From positions 20,609 to 84,608 of the forward strand of contig NZ_OLMK01000086.1 of assembly GCF_900290235.1 (NCBI RefSeq): a stretch of DNA of 64,000 nucleotides, given 5' to 3'. A model generated the notes under the pieces. That model saw only the letters and a list, made by a program, of their open reading frames with translations. It was not told the DNA's origin and ran no database searches. Numbering within the stretch: position 1 is the stretch's first letter; each line of letters opens with the position of its first letter. The DNA is from Streptomyces sp. MA5143a (GTDB lineage: Bacteria > Actinomycetota > Actinomycetes > Streptomycetales > Streptomycetaceae). Positions 40,973-48,638 of the stretch are shown in pieces. A program made the position numbers and the translations under genes.

Positions 40973-41331
40973 GCGGGACCACCGGCGAGCCGGGCGGCCA
41001 CGCAGGGCGGCAGGTTGGGGGCGTCCGTGGACACCTTCACATAGATCATGCCGTCCTCGACGACGACCTCGTGCGTCCGCACCGGCAGCTTGGCCGGCGG
41101 AGCGTCGACCGCTCCGGTCCGCAGGTCGAACTTCGAGGCGTGCAGCGGGCATTCCACCTCGCAGCCCTCCAGCCAGCCGTCGGCGAGCGAGGCGTCCTGG
41201 TGGGTGCAGGTGTCGTCGATGGCGAAGACCTCGCCGTCGTCGGTGTGGAACACCGAGACCGGCGGGTCGATGTCGAGCCGGATGGCCTCGCCTCGCGGAA
41301 GATCGGCGAGACGGCACGCGGGAATCATCAT
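40969..41331 (-). CDS. Rieske [2Fe-2S] ferredoxin
   Basis: A 120-residue soluble Rieske protein with cluster ligands in CTHQDASL and CPLHASKF. The predicted partners are the FAD reductase (overlapping downstream) and the Rieske oxygenase at 38554. Tandem ATG codons at 41331 and 41328 follow GAGGTG; the first is taken. It starts a three-gene run on the minus strand (ferredoxin, reductase, oxygenase), though the oxygenase has a candidate promoter of its own. Confidence 0.92.
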   Translation of the reverse strand: MMIPACRLADLPRGEAIRLDIDPPVSVFHTDDGEVFAIDDTCTHQDASLADGWLEGCEVECPLHASKFDLRTGAVDAPPAKLPVRTHEVVVEDGMIYVKVSTDAPNLPPCVAARLAGGPA

Positions 41332-41340
41332 GACACCTCG

Positions 41341-41374
41341 GTGCGTATAGCGAAACGGATTGCGGTAAGCGCAA
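41341..41374. promoter_or_regulatory. Paired TTGCG-N5-CGCAA sites at the ferredoxin promoter
   Basis: 41341-41355 reads GTGCG-N5-CGAAA (8 of 10) and 41360-41374 is a perfect TTGCG-N5-CGCAA, with starts 19 bp apart. The pair begins 10 bp upstream of the ferredoxin start codon and would cover its promoter. Confidence 0.6.
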
Positions 41375-41464
41375 CATCAGTCTGGGGTCGCCCTGAACCC
41401 TTGTCAAGGCGTCGAAAGGCCCGCTTCCAACGTGCCCCCGGGCCGTCCTCAAGACAGCTCGAAA

Positions 41465-41500
41465 CGCCCGCACCACCTGCGGAAACAGGCAGTACGGGCG
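41465..41500 (-). terminator. Imperfect stem-loop after the MBL hydrolase gene
   Basis: The outer arms CGCCCG/CGGGCG and inner CCTG/CAGG pair with two small mismatched patches around a 6-base loop. It lies 28-63 bp past the stop of the metallo-hydrolase gene and before the ferredoxin operator. No clear T-run. Confidence 0.55.
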
Positions 41501-41527
41501 CCGCGCGGGGAGCCTCGGTCGAGCTGG

Positions 41528-42163
41528 TCAGAAACCGCGGTCGAGCCATTCCTGGAGGTGCGGGGCCTCCGTGGCGATCGTGGTCGTCCCCCCGTGACCG
41601 GTGTGGACGACGGTGTCGCCGGGCAGGGTCAGCAGCCGGTCGCGGATGGAGTCGACGATGGTGGGGAAGTCGCTGTACGACCTGCCCGTCGCGCCCGGTC
41701 CGCCCGCGAACAGGGTGTCGCCGCTGAAGAGGGCCGCCAGGTCCGGCGCGTACAGGCAGACCGCGCCGGGGGCGTGGCCGGGCGTGTGCAGCACGGTCAG
41801 CCCGACACCCGCCACCGTCAGGACCTGACCGTCGGCGAGTTCACCGTCGGGTGCGCGCTCGGGGTGGGTCTGCTTCCACAGCGGCGTGTCGTCGGGGTGG
41901 AGCCAGATCGGGGCGCCGGTGCGCTCGGCGAGGGCGGGCGCGGCGTCGATGTGGTCGTTGTGGGCGTGGGTGCAGACGATGGCCGTCAGCCTGCGGTCAC
42001 CGATGGCCTCGGCGATGGCGTCGGCGTCGTGGGCGGCGTCGATGACGACGACCTCGTGGTCGTCGCCGACGATCCACACGTTGTTCTCGACGTCCCAGGT
42101 GCCGCCGTCCAGACTGAACGTGCCCGAGGTGACGAGATGCTCGATACGGGCGCCGGTCGTCAC
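41528..42163 (-). CDS. MBL-fold metallo-hydrolase paired with formaldehyde dehydrogenase
   Basis: A 211-residue metallo-beta-lactamase-fold hydrolase. The metal-binding motif is THAHNDH near residue 65, followed by HTPGHAPG and a late HTGHGG. Glyoxalase II-like members next to mycothiol-dependent formaldehyde dehydrogenase are thought to hydrolyse S-formylmycothiol to formate and mycothiol. The GTG at 42163 overlaps the dehydrogenase stop (GTGA). The substrate is inferred from that pairing. Confidence 0.87.
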   Translation of the reverse strand: MTTGARIEHLVTSGTFSLDGGTWDVENNVWIVGDDHEVVVIDAAHDADAIAEAIGDRRLTAIVCTHAHNDHIDAAPALAERTGAPIWLHPDDTPLWKQTHPERAPDGELADGQVLTVAGVGLTVLHTPGHAPGAVCLYAPDLAALFSGDTLFAGGPGATGRSYSDFPTIVDSIRDRLLTLPGDTVVHTGHGGTTTIATEAPHLQEWLDRGF

Positions 42164-43245
42164 AGGACCACCACCGAGCGCAGCACGTCACCGTGGTGCA
42201 TCCGCTCGAAGGCCTTCTCGACGTCGTCCAGGGCGATGGTCTCGGTGACGAAGGCGTCGAGGTCGAGTCGGCCCTGGAGATGGAGGTCGATGAGCATCGG
42301 GAAGTCACGGGACGGCAGGCAGTCGCCGTACCAGGACGACTTCAGCGAACCACCGCGGCCGAACACGTCGAGCAGGGGCAGCTCCAGCTTCATCTCCGGG
42401 GTGGGCACACCGACGAGGACGACCGTGCCGGCGAGGTCGCGGGCGTAGAAGGCCTGCTGGTAGGTCTCGGGGCGGCCCACCGCCTCGATGACGACGTCGG
42501 CGCCGAAACCACCGGTCAGCTCGCGGATCGCCTCGACGGCGTCGGTGTCGCGGGAGTTGACGGTGTGGGTCGCGCCCAGCTTCTCGGCGGTCCGGAGCTT
42601 GCGGTCGTCGATGTCCACGGCGATGATCTTCGCCGCGCCCGCCAGGTTCGACCCGACGACCGCGGCGGCGCCGACCCCGCCGCAGCCGATGACGGCGACG
42701 CTGTCACCGCGGCCTACGTTGCCGGTGTTGATGGCGGCGCCGATGCCGGCCATGACACCGCAGCCCAGCAGACCGGCGGCCGCCGCGGACGCGGCGCGGT
42801 CGACCTTGGTGCACTGCCCCGCCGCCACCAGCGTCTTCTCCGCGAAGGCGCCGATGCCCAGCGCCGGGGACAGCTCCGTGCCGTCGGTCAGGGTCATCTT
42901 CTGCTTGGCGTTGTGGGTGGCGAAGCAGTACCACGGCCGGCCGCGCCGACAGGCCCGGCACTGCCCGCACACGGCACGCCAGTTGAGGATGACGAAGTCA
43001 CCGGGGGCCACGTCGGTGACCCCCTCCCCCACCGACTCCACGACACCGGCGGCCTCATGGCCCAGCAGGAAGGGGAAGTCGTCGTTGATGCCGCCCTCGC
43101 GGTAGTGGAGATCGGTGTGGCAGACCCCGCACGCCTCGATCTTGACCAGCGCCTCACCCGGTCCGGGGTCGGGCACGATGATCGTTTCCAGGCTGACGGG
43201 GGCGCCCTTCCCCCGCGCGACGACAGCACGGACCTGGTGAGCCAT
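42160..43245 (-). CDS. S-(hydroxymethyl)mycothiol dehydrogenase (formaldehyde dehydrogenase)
   Basis: A 361-residue zinc alcohol dehydrogenase of class III type. Catalytic zinc ligands lie in GVCHTDLHY and GHEAAGVV, the structural zinc cysteines in CGQCRACRRGRPWYC, and the NAD motif in VIGCGGVGAAAV. Actinobacterial members oxidise the adduct of formaldehyde and mycothiol. Formaldehyde is expected from the betaine demethylase and from uncoupled sarcosine or dimethylglycine oxidation. The ATG at 43245 follows GAGGAG at 5 bases. It forms a two-gene operon with the overlapping MBL hydrolase. Confidence 0.93.
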   Translation of the reverse strand: MAHQVRAVVARGKGAPVSLETIIVPDPGPGEALVKIEACGVCHTDLHYREGGINDDFPFLLGHEAAGVVESVGEGVTDVAPGDFVILNWRAVCGQCRACRRGRPWYCFATHNAKQKMTLTDGTELSPALGIGAFAEKTLVAAGQCTKVDRAASAAAAGLLGCGVMAGIGAAINTGNVGRGDSVAVIGCGGVGAAAVVGSNLAGAAKIIAVDIDDRKLRTAEKLGATHTVNSRDTDAVEAIRELTGGFGADVVIEAVGRPETYQQAFYARDLAGTVVLVGVPTPEMKLELPLLDVFGRGGSLKSSWYGDCLPSRDFPMLIDLHLQGRLDLDAFVTETIALDDVEKAFERMHHGDVLRSVVVL

Positions 43246-43282
43246 GGCCACTCCTCGGCTGGTACAAGACCTCAGACTGATG

Positions 43283-43316
43283 TTGCTTATGGCGGTACAC
43301 AACGCATGTTCCGCAA
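43283..43316. promoter_or_regulatory. Paired TTGCG-N5-CGCAA-like sites at the formaldehyde dehydrogenase promoter
   Basis: 43283-43297 reads TTGCT-N5-CGGTA (7 of 10) and 43302-43316 reads ACGCA-N5-CGCAA (7 of 10), with starts 19 bp apart, 38-71 bp upstream of the ATG. Each copy is weak alone; the spacing is what links it to the other pairs. Confidence 0.4.
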
Positions 43317-43396
43317 CACAGCATCGGGGAGGGCGGACCCGGGGTCAAGGATTCGACCTGGGGTTTCCGGCAGGCCCCGCAGGGGACCCGCCGACC

Positions 43397-43816
43397 ATGA
43401 CCGAGCGGCCCCTCTCGCACCGGCCCCGGCAGACGTCGCACCTGCCACGGCGCCCGGCGCTTCGACGGGTCGCCGTCGCCGTCGAAACCGCATTCCGGCT
43501 GCTGGCCCGGCTGCGCGGCGCTCCCGCACTGCACCCACGCGGACTGACGTGCGCGGCGGAGCTGGAGGTCGTGACCGACGGGGGTGAGCCCTGGGGCGTC
43601 CCGCGGCTGGACAGGGTCGGGCTGTACGAGGCCACGGTGCGCCTCTCCCGGGCGGCCGGTCTGCCGCGCCGGCTGCCCGGCGAGGTGGCGGGCCGTACGG
43701 CCGACGCGGCCACCGCCCCGTCGGCGGCCTCGCCGACGCGGCCCCACCGCACACGGCCGCCCTGTCAGGACTCCCGGCGGCATGCGCCTCACCGTCGGCG
43801 CCCCTCCCCCACCTGA
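43397..43816 (+). pseudogene. Truncated remnant of a conserved Streptomyces protein
   Basis: A 139-codon frame. The first 90 residues or so look like a real protein N-terminus (VAVETAFRLLARLRG, LHPRG, a GEPWGVPRLDR segment, YEATVRLSRAAGLPR). After about position 43670 the sequence turns into low-information arginine/proline/threonine-rich residues and stops. From memory the conserved part resembles the start of a larger Streptomyces protein often labelled phosphodiesterase. I read it as a 3'-truncated gene. It starts at an ATG with GGGGA upstream. The family name is uncertain. Confidence 0.45.
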
Positions 43817-43840
43817 CTGCCGAGGAGGCGAGGGTCGAGG

Positions 43841-44344
43841 TCAGCGGGTCGTTCGGCCCATGCGGCCACCGCCGCGGGCGCTCATGTCGGTGCGGCCGCT
43901 CCGGCCCGTCCGGTCGGTCTCGCTCGCCGCGGCTCCGGCGGCCAGTGCCAGCAGCAGCGCGACGGCGCCGACGATGATGTTGTTCACGACGGTCCGCGTG
44001 GTGTCGACGTTTCCGGCGACGACCCACGGAGCGACGATGGTCCAGACTCCGATCAGCGCCGCCGCCCACGCCCTGGCGTGGGTGCGCTCGTAGGCGTGGC
44101 CGAAGCCGCTGAGCAGGAGCGCGTAGGCGATACCGGTGATCAGGTTGTTGATGGCCAGGGTGCCGAGGTCGTTGAATCCCGCGATCCACGGCGAGGCAGC
44201 CAGGTACAGCCCCGTGATGAGGGCCAGCGCCTCGACCGCCTGCCCCTGCTGCGTCGAGGCCGCCCGCTCGGCCCGGGCGTGACGTTCCCGCATCTCGACG
44301 ATGTCGGGATGCGACTCCAGGGTGGTGTGGGTCTGGTCGGTCAT
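43841..44344 (-). CDS. SPW-repeat membrane protein
   Basis: A 167-residue protein with four hydrophobic segments. Two SPW-type repeats are visible as ASPWIAGF (first pair of helices) and APWVVAGN (second pair). SPW proteins are small bacterial membrane proteins of unknown function. The N-terminal 40 residues are charged and helical; the tail is basic and rich in Arg, Gly and Ser. The ATG at 44344 follows AGGAGG at 6 bases. It stands between two decayed genes with no evident partner. Confidence 0.88.
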   Translation of the reverse strand: MTDQTHTTLESHPDIVEMRERHARAERAASTQQGQAVEALALITGLYLAASPWIAGFNDLGTLAINNLITGIAYALLLSGFGHAYERTHARAWAAALIGVWTIVAPWVVAGNVDTTRTVVNNIIVGAVALLLALAAGAAASETDRTGRSGRTDMSARGGGRMGRTTR

Positions 44345-44489
44345 TGCTCGCCTCCTGCTTGCGTCGGGCACGATCAACTGCGTGCCCCCGATCGAAGCCC
44401 GAGTACCCACGCGAATGCCATGAATCAGGTCATTTCGAAGTGCCGGTCGGGACCGGGGAAGGGGGTGGCCGGAACGGGCGAGCACCGGC

Positions 44490-44900
44490 GAGGAGCGCCG
44501 GTACGCCTTCCGCCGGCTCGTGCGACTGCCGGCCGTGCACGAGACCGCCGAGGAGGAGGTCGTCCACCCCGCCGCCGCAGCGCCCTGGCCGGCGGCGGTC
44601 AGGTGGTCGAGACGACCGGCTCGCCGAGGAACGGGCCGCCAAGGAGACCCTGGCGGATCTGGACGACCTGGGCACCGACGACCCGAGGTTCCCACCTCGG
44701 CTTACGCGGCCGCGTACGGAGGTGCGGGAGCACGCCCGGGCCGAGGAACGCCACGAGTTCCCGCGCCTCCCCCGAGGCGCCGACCCCGGGCGGCCGGCCA
44801 CCACGCCAAGGCGGTCGGGGCCGCCGAGGCGTCGGCGCCCACCCGTCCCCGCCCCGGCACCGAGCGCCCGGCGTGTCCGGCGTGGCGGGGGTGGTCGAGG
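44490..44900 (+). pseudogene. Frameshifted hemerythrin (HHE) domain gene
   Basis: Three pieces of an HHE-type protein appear in order but in alternating frames. One frame encodes EERRYAFRRLVRLPAVHE and AEEEVVHPA (44490 to about 44600). The next gives DRLAEERAAKETLADLDD and TEVREHARAEERHEFPRL (about 44615 to 44775). The first frame resumes with AGHHAKAVGAAEASAPTRP (about 44795 to 44860). The HE and H..E ligand patterns of hemerythrin domains are recognisable. Two shifts of opposite sign, with no stop codon in the outer frame, mean a protein with a scrambled centre could still be read. Decay or sequencing error are both possible. Confidence 0.6.
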
Positions 44901-45294
44901 GCGCCCTCGGGTCCGGAGTGGCCGGGGAGGCCGCGGCGGTCTCTAATGGTGGAGGGAGCGGCGGCGATTGGAGGACGTCTGGCGTGGTTGACCTGGGGCT
45001 TCGCCCGGTCGACGGAGTCGCTCGCACCCGGTGGTGACGGCCGCGCCGTCCCGTCCGCGGCGGCCCTCACGACCGTGACGCAAAACGGTTCCTCCGGGCG
45101 TTCCCGGAGTTCCCGAGCGGCATGGTGCGGGGCGCCGCCGGGCACACATGTGTCGGGTTTGCGGTGAAGCGGCTGGGCACTCGGATCGTCCCAGAAGCAA
45201 GCGCCTGAGTTGAGGTGATCAACCCCGCGGGACGGGTGTCGGCCAGGGTTCCTCGCGTGCCGGTCACGGCAGCGAGCCGAGCAGAGGGCGACTG
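44901..45294. other. Gene-free stretch before the YbdK-like gene
   Basis: About 390 bases with no frame that looks like protein, no strong palindrome and no recognisable RNA. Its first part may be the decayed 3' end of the HHE gene. The last 60 bases should hold the promoter of the next gene. Confidence 0.5.
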
Positions 45295-46389
45295 ATGACG
45301 ACGATCGGCCTGGAAGAGGAGTACATGCTGGTCGACCCTGTCACGGGCCTACCGGTCCCCTACGCCGAGAAGGTCCGCCTGTCGGCGTGTCTGGCGCACC
45401 TGGCGGAGGAGCACGAGGTGCACTACGAGCTGCTCCAGTCGCAGGTCGAGGTCACCACCCCGGTGTGCCACACCCTGGACGAGATCGGCGGTCACCTGCT
45501 CAGGTTGCGGCACGCCGTGGGCGCCGCCGCCGAGGAGCACGGCTGCCGTATCGCCGCCGCCGCCACGCCCCCGCTGCGCGACGCGCGGTCCATGGCCGTC
45601 ACCGACCAGACCCGCTACCGGGCGATGCTGGCGCAGGCACCGCAGCTGGTGGAGGAACAGCTGGTCAACGGCATGCATGTGCATGTGGGCGTCCCCGGTC
45701 GCGAGGTCGGCGTCGAGGTGCTGAACCGGCTTCGCCTCTGGCTGCCCACCCTGACCGCCATGTCGGCGAACTCCCCGCTGTGGGACGGCCACGACACCGG
45801 CTTCGCCAGCTGGCGCACGGTCGTCTTCAGTCGCTGGCCGGTGAGCGGGATGCCGCCCGCCTTCCGGGACGCGGCCGACTACGACCGGCGGCTGCACCAG
45901 CTGGTGGAGAGCGGTCTGATCTGCGACACCGGGCAGGTGTACTGGCAGGCCCGGCTCTCGGAGCGCTATCCGACCGTCGAGGTGCGCTGCCCCGACGTGC
46001 AGCTGCGCGCGGACGACGCGGTGATGTTCGCCGGGATCGTCCGGGCGCTGGTGGAGACCGCCCGAGTCGAGGCGGCCGCCGGCGCTCCCCCGCCCGACTG
46101 CCCGCCGGAGCTGCTGGAGGCGGCCATGTGGCACGCCGCCCGCCATGGTCTGAGCGACACCCTGATCGGCCCCGACGGTCGGCGCCACCGGGCCGGTGAC
46201 GTGCTGTGCCGGCTGCTGCGGCATGTCGGACCGGCGCTGGAGGCGTCCGGCGACACCCGTGAGGTGACGAGCCTGGTGCACCGGCTGCTCCAGGGCGGCA
46301 CCGGGGCTGACCGGCAGCGGACCGCCCTCGCGACCGGCGGCCCGAGGGCGGCCATCGAGCTGATCACCACGGAGAGCACGCTCCCCTGA
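45295..46389 (+). CDS. Carboxylate-amine ligase, glutamate-cysteine ligase type 2 (YbdK family)
   Basis: A 364-residue member of the GCS2 family. It begins MTTIGLEEEYMLVDP, the typical acidic substrate and metal-binding start, and carries NGMHVHVG, ANSPLWDGHDTG and an RCPDVQ segment. YbdK-type enzymes have weak glutamate-cysteine ligase activity in vitro. In actinomycetes, which use mycothiol and not glutathione, the physiological product is uncertain. The ATG at 45295 follows AGAGGG. It appears monocistronic, with a shared stem-loop terminator after it. Confidence 0.92.
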   Translation: MTTIGLEEEYMLVDPVTGLPVPYAEKVRLSACLAHLAEEHEVHYELLQSQVEVTTPVCHTLDEIGGHLLRLRHAVGAAAEEHGCRIAAAATPPLRDARSMAVTDQTRYRAMLAQAPQLVEEQLVNGMHVHVGVPGREVGVEVLNRLRLWLPTLTAMSANSPLWDGHDTGFASWRTVVFSRWPVSGMPPAFRDAADYDRRLHQLVESGLICDTGQVYWQARLSERYPTVEVRCPDVQLRADDAVMFAGIVRALVETARVEAAAGAPPPDCPPELLEAAMWHAARHGLSDTLIGPDGRRHRAGDVLCRLLRHVGPALEASGDTREVTSLVHRLLQGGTGADRQRTALATGGPRAAIELITTESTLP

Positions 46390-46486
46390 CGTCGGCATGG
46401 CCACGCCGTACCGGTGGCGGGGTCACGGCTTGCGGCCGCGTCCGGTCCGACCCGCGAGGACCGCTTTCCGCCGAACCCGAGACGTC

Positions 46487-46514
46487 GGGTGCCGCCCGCA
46501 CCGGGGCGGCACCC
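46487..46514. terminator. Bidirectional stem-loop between converging genes
   Basis: A perfect 10-bp stem (46487-46496 with 46505-46514) has an 8-base loop and is followed on the plus strand by TTCT. It lies between the 3' ends of the YbdK-like gene and the converging Trypco2-like gene and could serve both. Confidence 0.7.
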
Positions 46515-46523
46515 TTCTGTCGG

Positions 46524-46847
46524 CTACGGCGCGGGAGTCGGGCCGGGCCGCTCCCCGCGGCCGACGGAGACGCGGCCGCCCGACCGTGTCTGCGGAGTCA
46601 GTTCGACCTGCACCTGATGGGTCGTCTGGCGGTCGACGGAGCCACCCAGTTCGGCCGTCACCACCCCGATGCGCACACCGCCGCGGCCCGAGCCGGACTG
46701 GTGGACCTGCACGGTGAACTGGAGACTCACCTTGTCGACACTGAATCCGAGGGACCGGCCCTGCGCCTCGTCCTGGGCCCGCTCCAGTTCCCCCCTGATC
46801 TGCCGGATCACCTCGGTCAATCCCACGAACCCCGGCCCATCGGTCAA
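46524..46847 (-). CDS. Trypco2-like (trypsin-co-occurring domain) protein
   Basis: A 107-residue protein. Residues 8-80 match the pattern of Trypsin-co-occurring domain 2: an N-terminal helix (LTEVIRQIRGELERAQDEA), then strands including VSLQFTVQVHQ, GGVRIGVVTAELGG and THQVQVELTPQ. Such proteins accompany trypsin-like proteases in actinobacterial conflict systems and are thought to mediate assembly or regulation. The start is a TTG at 46847, preceded by a G-rich run. It is divergent from the protease gene across 75 bp. The proline-rich tail looks disordered. Confidence 0.75.
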   Translation of the reverse strand: MTDGPGFVGLTEVIRQIRGELERAQDEAQGRSLGFSVDKVSLQFTVQVHQSGSGRGGVRIGVVTAELGGSVDRQTTHQVQVELTPQTRSGGRVSVGRGERPGPTPAP

Positions 46848-46910
46848 CTCGCACCCCCCGCACGCCCGTTGATCCCTGTCGTCCCAGTATGCGCCGGGAC
46901 GCGTCGCTCG

Positions 46911-46922
46911 TATAGTTGTGCT
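46911..46922 (+). promoter_or_regulatory. Likely leaderless promoter of the protease-kinase operon
   Basis: TATAGT at 46911-46916 lies 6 bases before the ATG at 46923, so the transcript would start at or next to the start codon. No ribosome binding site is present. No good -35 hexamer is visible. The same TATAGT-6-start arrangement occurs at the IclR gene. Confidence 0.5.
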
Positions 46923-48638
46923 ATGGCGGACGACGGGGGAGTCGTTGATGGTTCGTCACTCGAGACGCCCGGCTGGGCTGTGCGCATCCGCCGGGCCGAC
47001 GGAAGGATCGCGGGCGCCGGCATTCTGCTGAGCCCCGACCGGGTGCTGACCTGCGCCCATGTGATCGAGGACCGGGAGGCCCGGTTTACCGCGGAGTTCG
47101 TCGGGGCGGCGCCCGGTCTCCTGGTGCCCTCGGTCGCCGCGTGGGTCGACGGGGACGCGTATGTGCCCAACACCCGTGACTTCGACGGCGATCCCCTCGG
47201 CGACGTGGCGCTGCTCCGCCTCGAACGGCCGAGACCCGTGGCGGAGACGACCCTGCTGTACCGCCTCTCGGCGCCGAACCGCGCGGTCCAGATGTACGGC
47301 TTCCCCTACGACCACAACGGCGGCATCTGGTTCCGGGCCAGCATCGTCGGCGGCTGCGGACGGGACGGTCAGGTCCAGTTGAGCCCGACGAGCCCCGGTG
47401 AGCTGGCCAGTCCCGGATGCAGTGGCTCGGGCGTGATGGACACCCTGACCGGCAAGGTCATCGGCATGGTCCTCAGTGGCATCTCCGACCAGCACGGCAA
47501 CCAGTTCTCCTTCATGAGCCCGGCCGAGACCATCGTCCGGCACCTCCCCCAGGTCCGCCGGTGGACCCGCGGCAAGGCGGCCGTCGACGACGGGCTGAGG
47601 ACGACCCGCCAGGACACGGCCGAGGCGCTGCTCGACGAGCCGTTCGCCCAGCGCCTCGCCGACTGGCTCCAGGACGACGGACAGCAGGTGAAGATCAGCC
47701 TGGTCCCGGCCGGGGACACGGTACGGGCCGCCACGCTGCGCCGCGCGATCACCCTCGCCGACCGGGAGTTGCGCACCGCGGCGTCCGTCGGCCGCGCCTC
47801 CCTCGACCCGCCCGGCACCGTCCCCTCGGCCGGCGGCCACGACCTGGCCGTGGACGCGGCCGGACTGACCTCCGCGGAGATCGGGGAGCGGATCGCCGAG
47901 CGCATGGGGCTGTGGCAGCATCCCGCGGACCCGGTGGCGGAGCGGATCAGGGCCGCGGACGTCACCCTCACCCTGGTCGTCGTCGGGGTCGACGAGGCCG
48001 CCGATCCGCCCGCGCTGCTGGAACTGCTGAAGGCCCTGCGCGCCAAGGGCAACCGCCTCCTGCTGGTCTTCCGCGACGCCGGTACCGTCTACCACCGCGC
48101 CCGGAGCGAACTGGTCCTCGAACCCGAACGGGAGCGCCGCGCCCGTCTCGTCGCCCGGCTGGAGGAGATCACCGGTCCGCTCGCCCACGCCCTCCACGAG
48201 GGCCTCGGAGCCGTACGGGCCGACGAGGTGCGCCCCGCCGACGCCGACCTGGTACGGGCGCACGCCGCGCTCGCCGCCCTCAGGCTCGGGCAGGGCGCCG
48301 ACGACGGCGGCCCGCACCCGGAGCTGGCCCGCTACGAGCGGCTCGCCCAGCGGGTGGCCGCACGGCTGAGCAGGACCGTCCGCGCCCTCGACGCGCTGCG
48401 CGACCGGCGGGACGAGCTGGACGGCAGGCTCCGCGGCTACCACGACCTGCATCTGAACTCCGTACGAGGCAACGAGGAGGACCTGACCTTGGACGCTCTT
48501 CGTCTGCGCGCGCACGAACTGCTGCGGGCCAGGCCGTGCGACGTCAAGGCCGCCGAGGCCGCCGTGGAGGCGTACACCCGCCGGGTCGACCGCCGGGCCC
48601 CGCGCGGGCGGGGACACGGAGGTGCCTCCGCGACATGA
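46923..48638 (+). CDS. Trypsin-like serine protease with uncharacterised C-terminal region
   Basis: A 571-residue cytoplasmic protein. Residues about 15-200 are a trypsin fold with catalytic His in LTCAHVI, Asp in LGDVALLRL and Ser in GCSGSGV, so all three catalytic residues are present. There is no signal peptide. A middle domain of alpha/beta character follows (VTLTLVVVGVDEA, then GNRLLLVFRDA) without a Walker motif. The rest is helical, with a probable coiled coil around ALRDRRDELDGRLRG. Such proteases are known as the processing component of bacterial conflict systems, fused to variable effector or adaptor parts. The ATG was chosen for its leaderless promoter. The stop overlaps the kinase start (ATGA). 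Confidence 0.85.
   Translation: MADDGGVVDGSSLETPGWAVRIRRADGRIAGAGILLSPDRVLTCAHVIEDREARFTAEFVGAAPGLLVPSVAAWVDGDAYVPNTRDFDGDPLGDVALLRLERPRPVAETTLLYRLSAPNRAVQMYGFPYDHNGGIWFRASIVGGCGRDGQVQLSPTSPGELASPGCSGSGVMDTLTGKVIGMVLSGISDQHGNQFSFMSPAETIVRHLPQVRRWTRGKAAVDDGLRTTRQDTAEALLDEPFAQRLADWLQDDGQQVKISLVPAGDTVRAATLRRAITLADRELRTAASVGRASLDPPGTVPSAGGHDLAVDAAGLTSAEIGERIAERMGLWQHPADPVAERIRAADVTLTLVVVGVDEAADPPALLELLKALRAKGNRLLLVFRDAGTVYHRARSELVLEPERERRARLVARLEEITGPLAHALHEGLGAVRADEVRPADADLVRAHAALAALRLGQGADDGGPHPELARYERLAQRVAARLSRTVRALDALRDRRDELDGRLRGYHDLHLNSVRGNEEDLTLDALRLRAHELLRARPCDVKAAEAAVEAYTRRVDRRAPRGRGHGGASAT

Noticed and set aside
46917..48638. Assigning the protease C-terminal half to the VMAP-C domain of VWA-MoxR systems
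   Set aside because: I could not find a recognisable VMAP-C motif, and the VWA gene nearby comes with a kinase and not with a MoxR ATPase.
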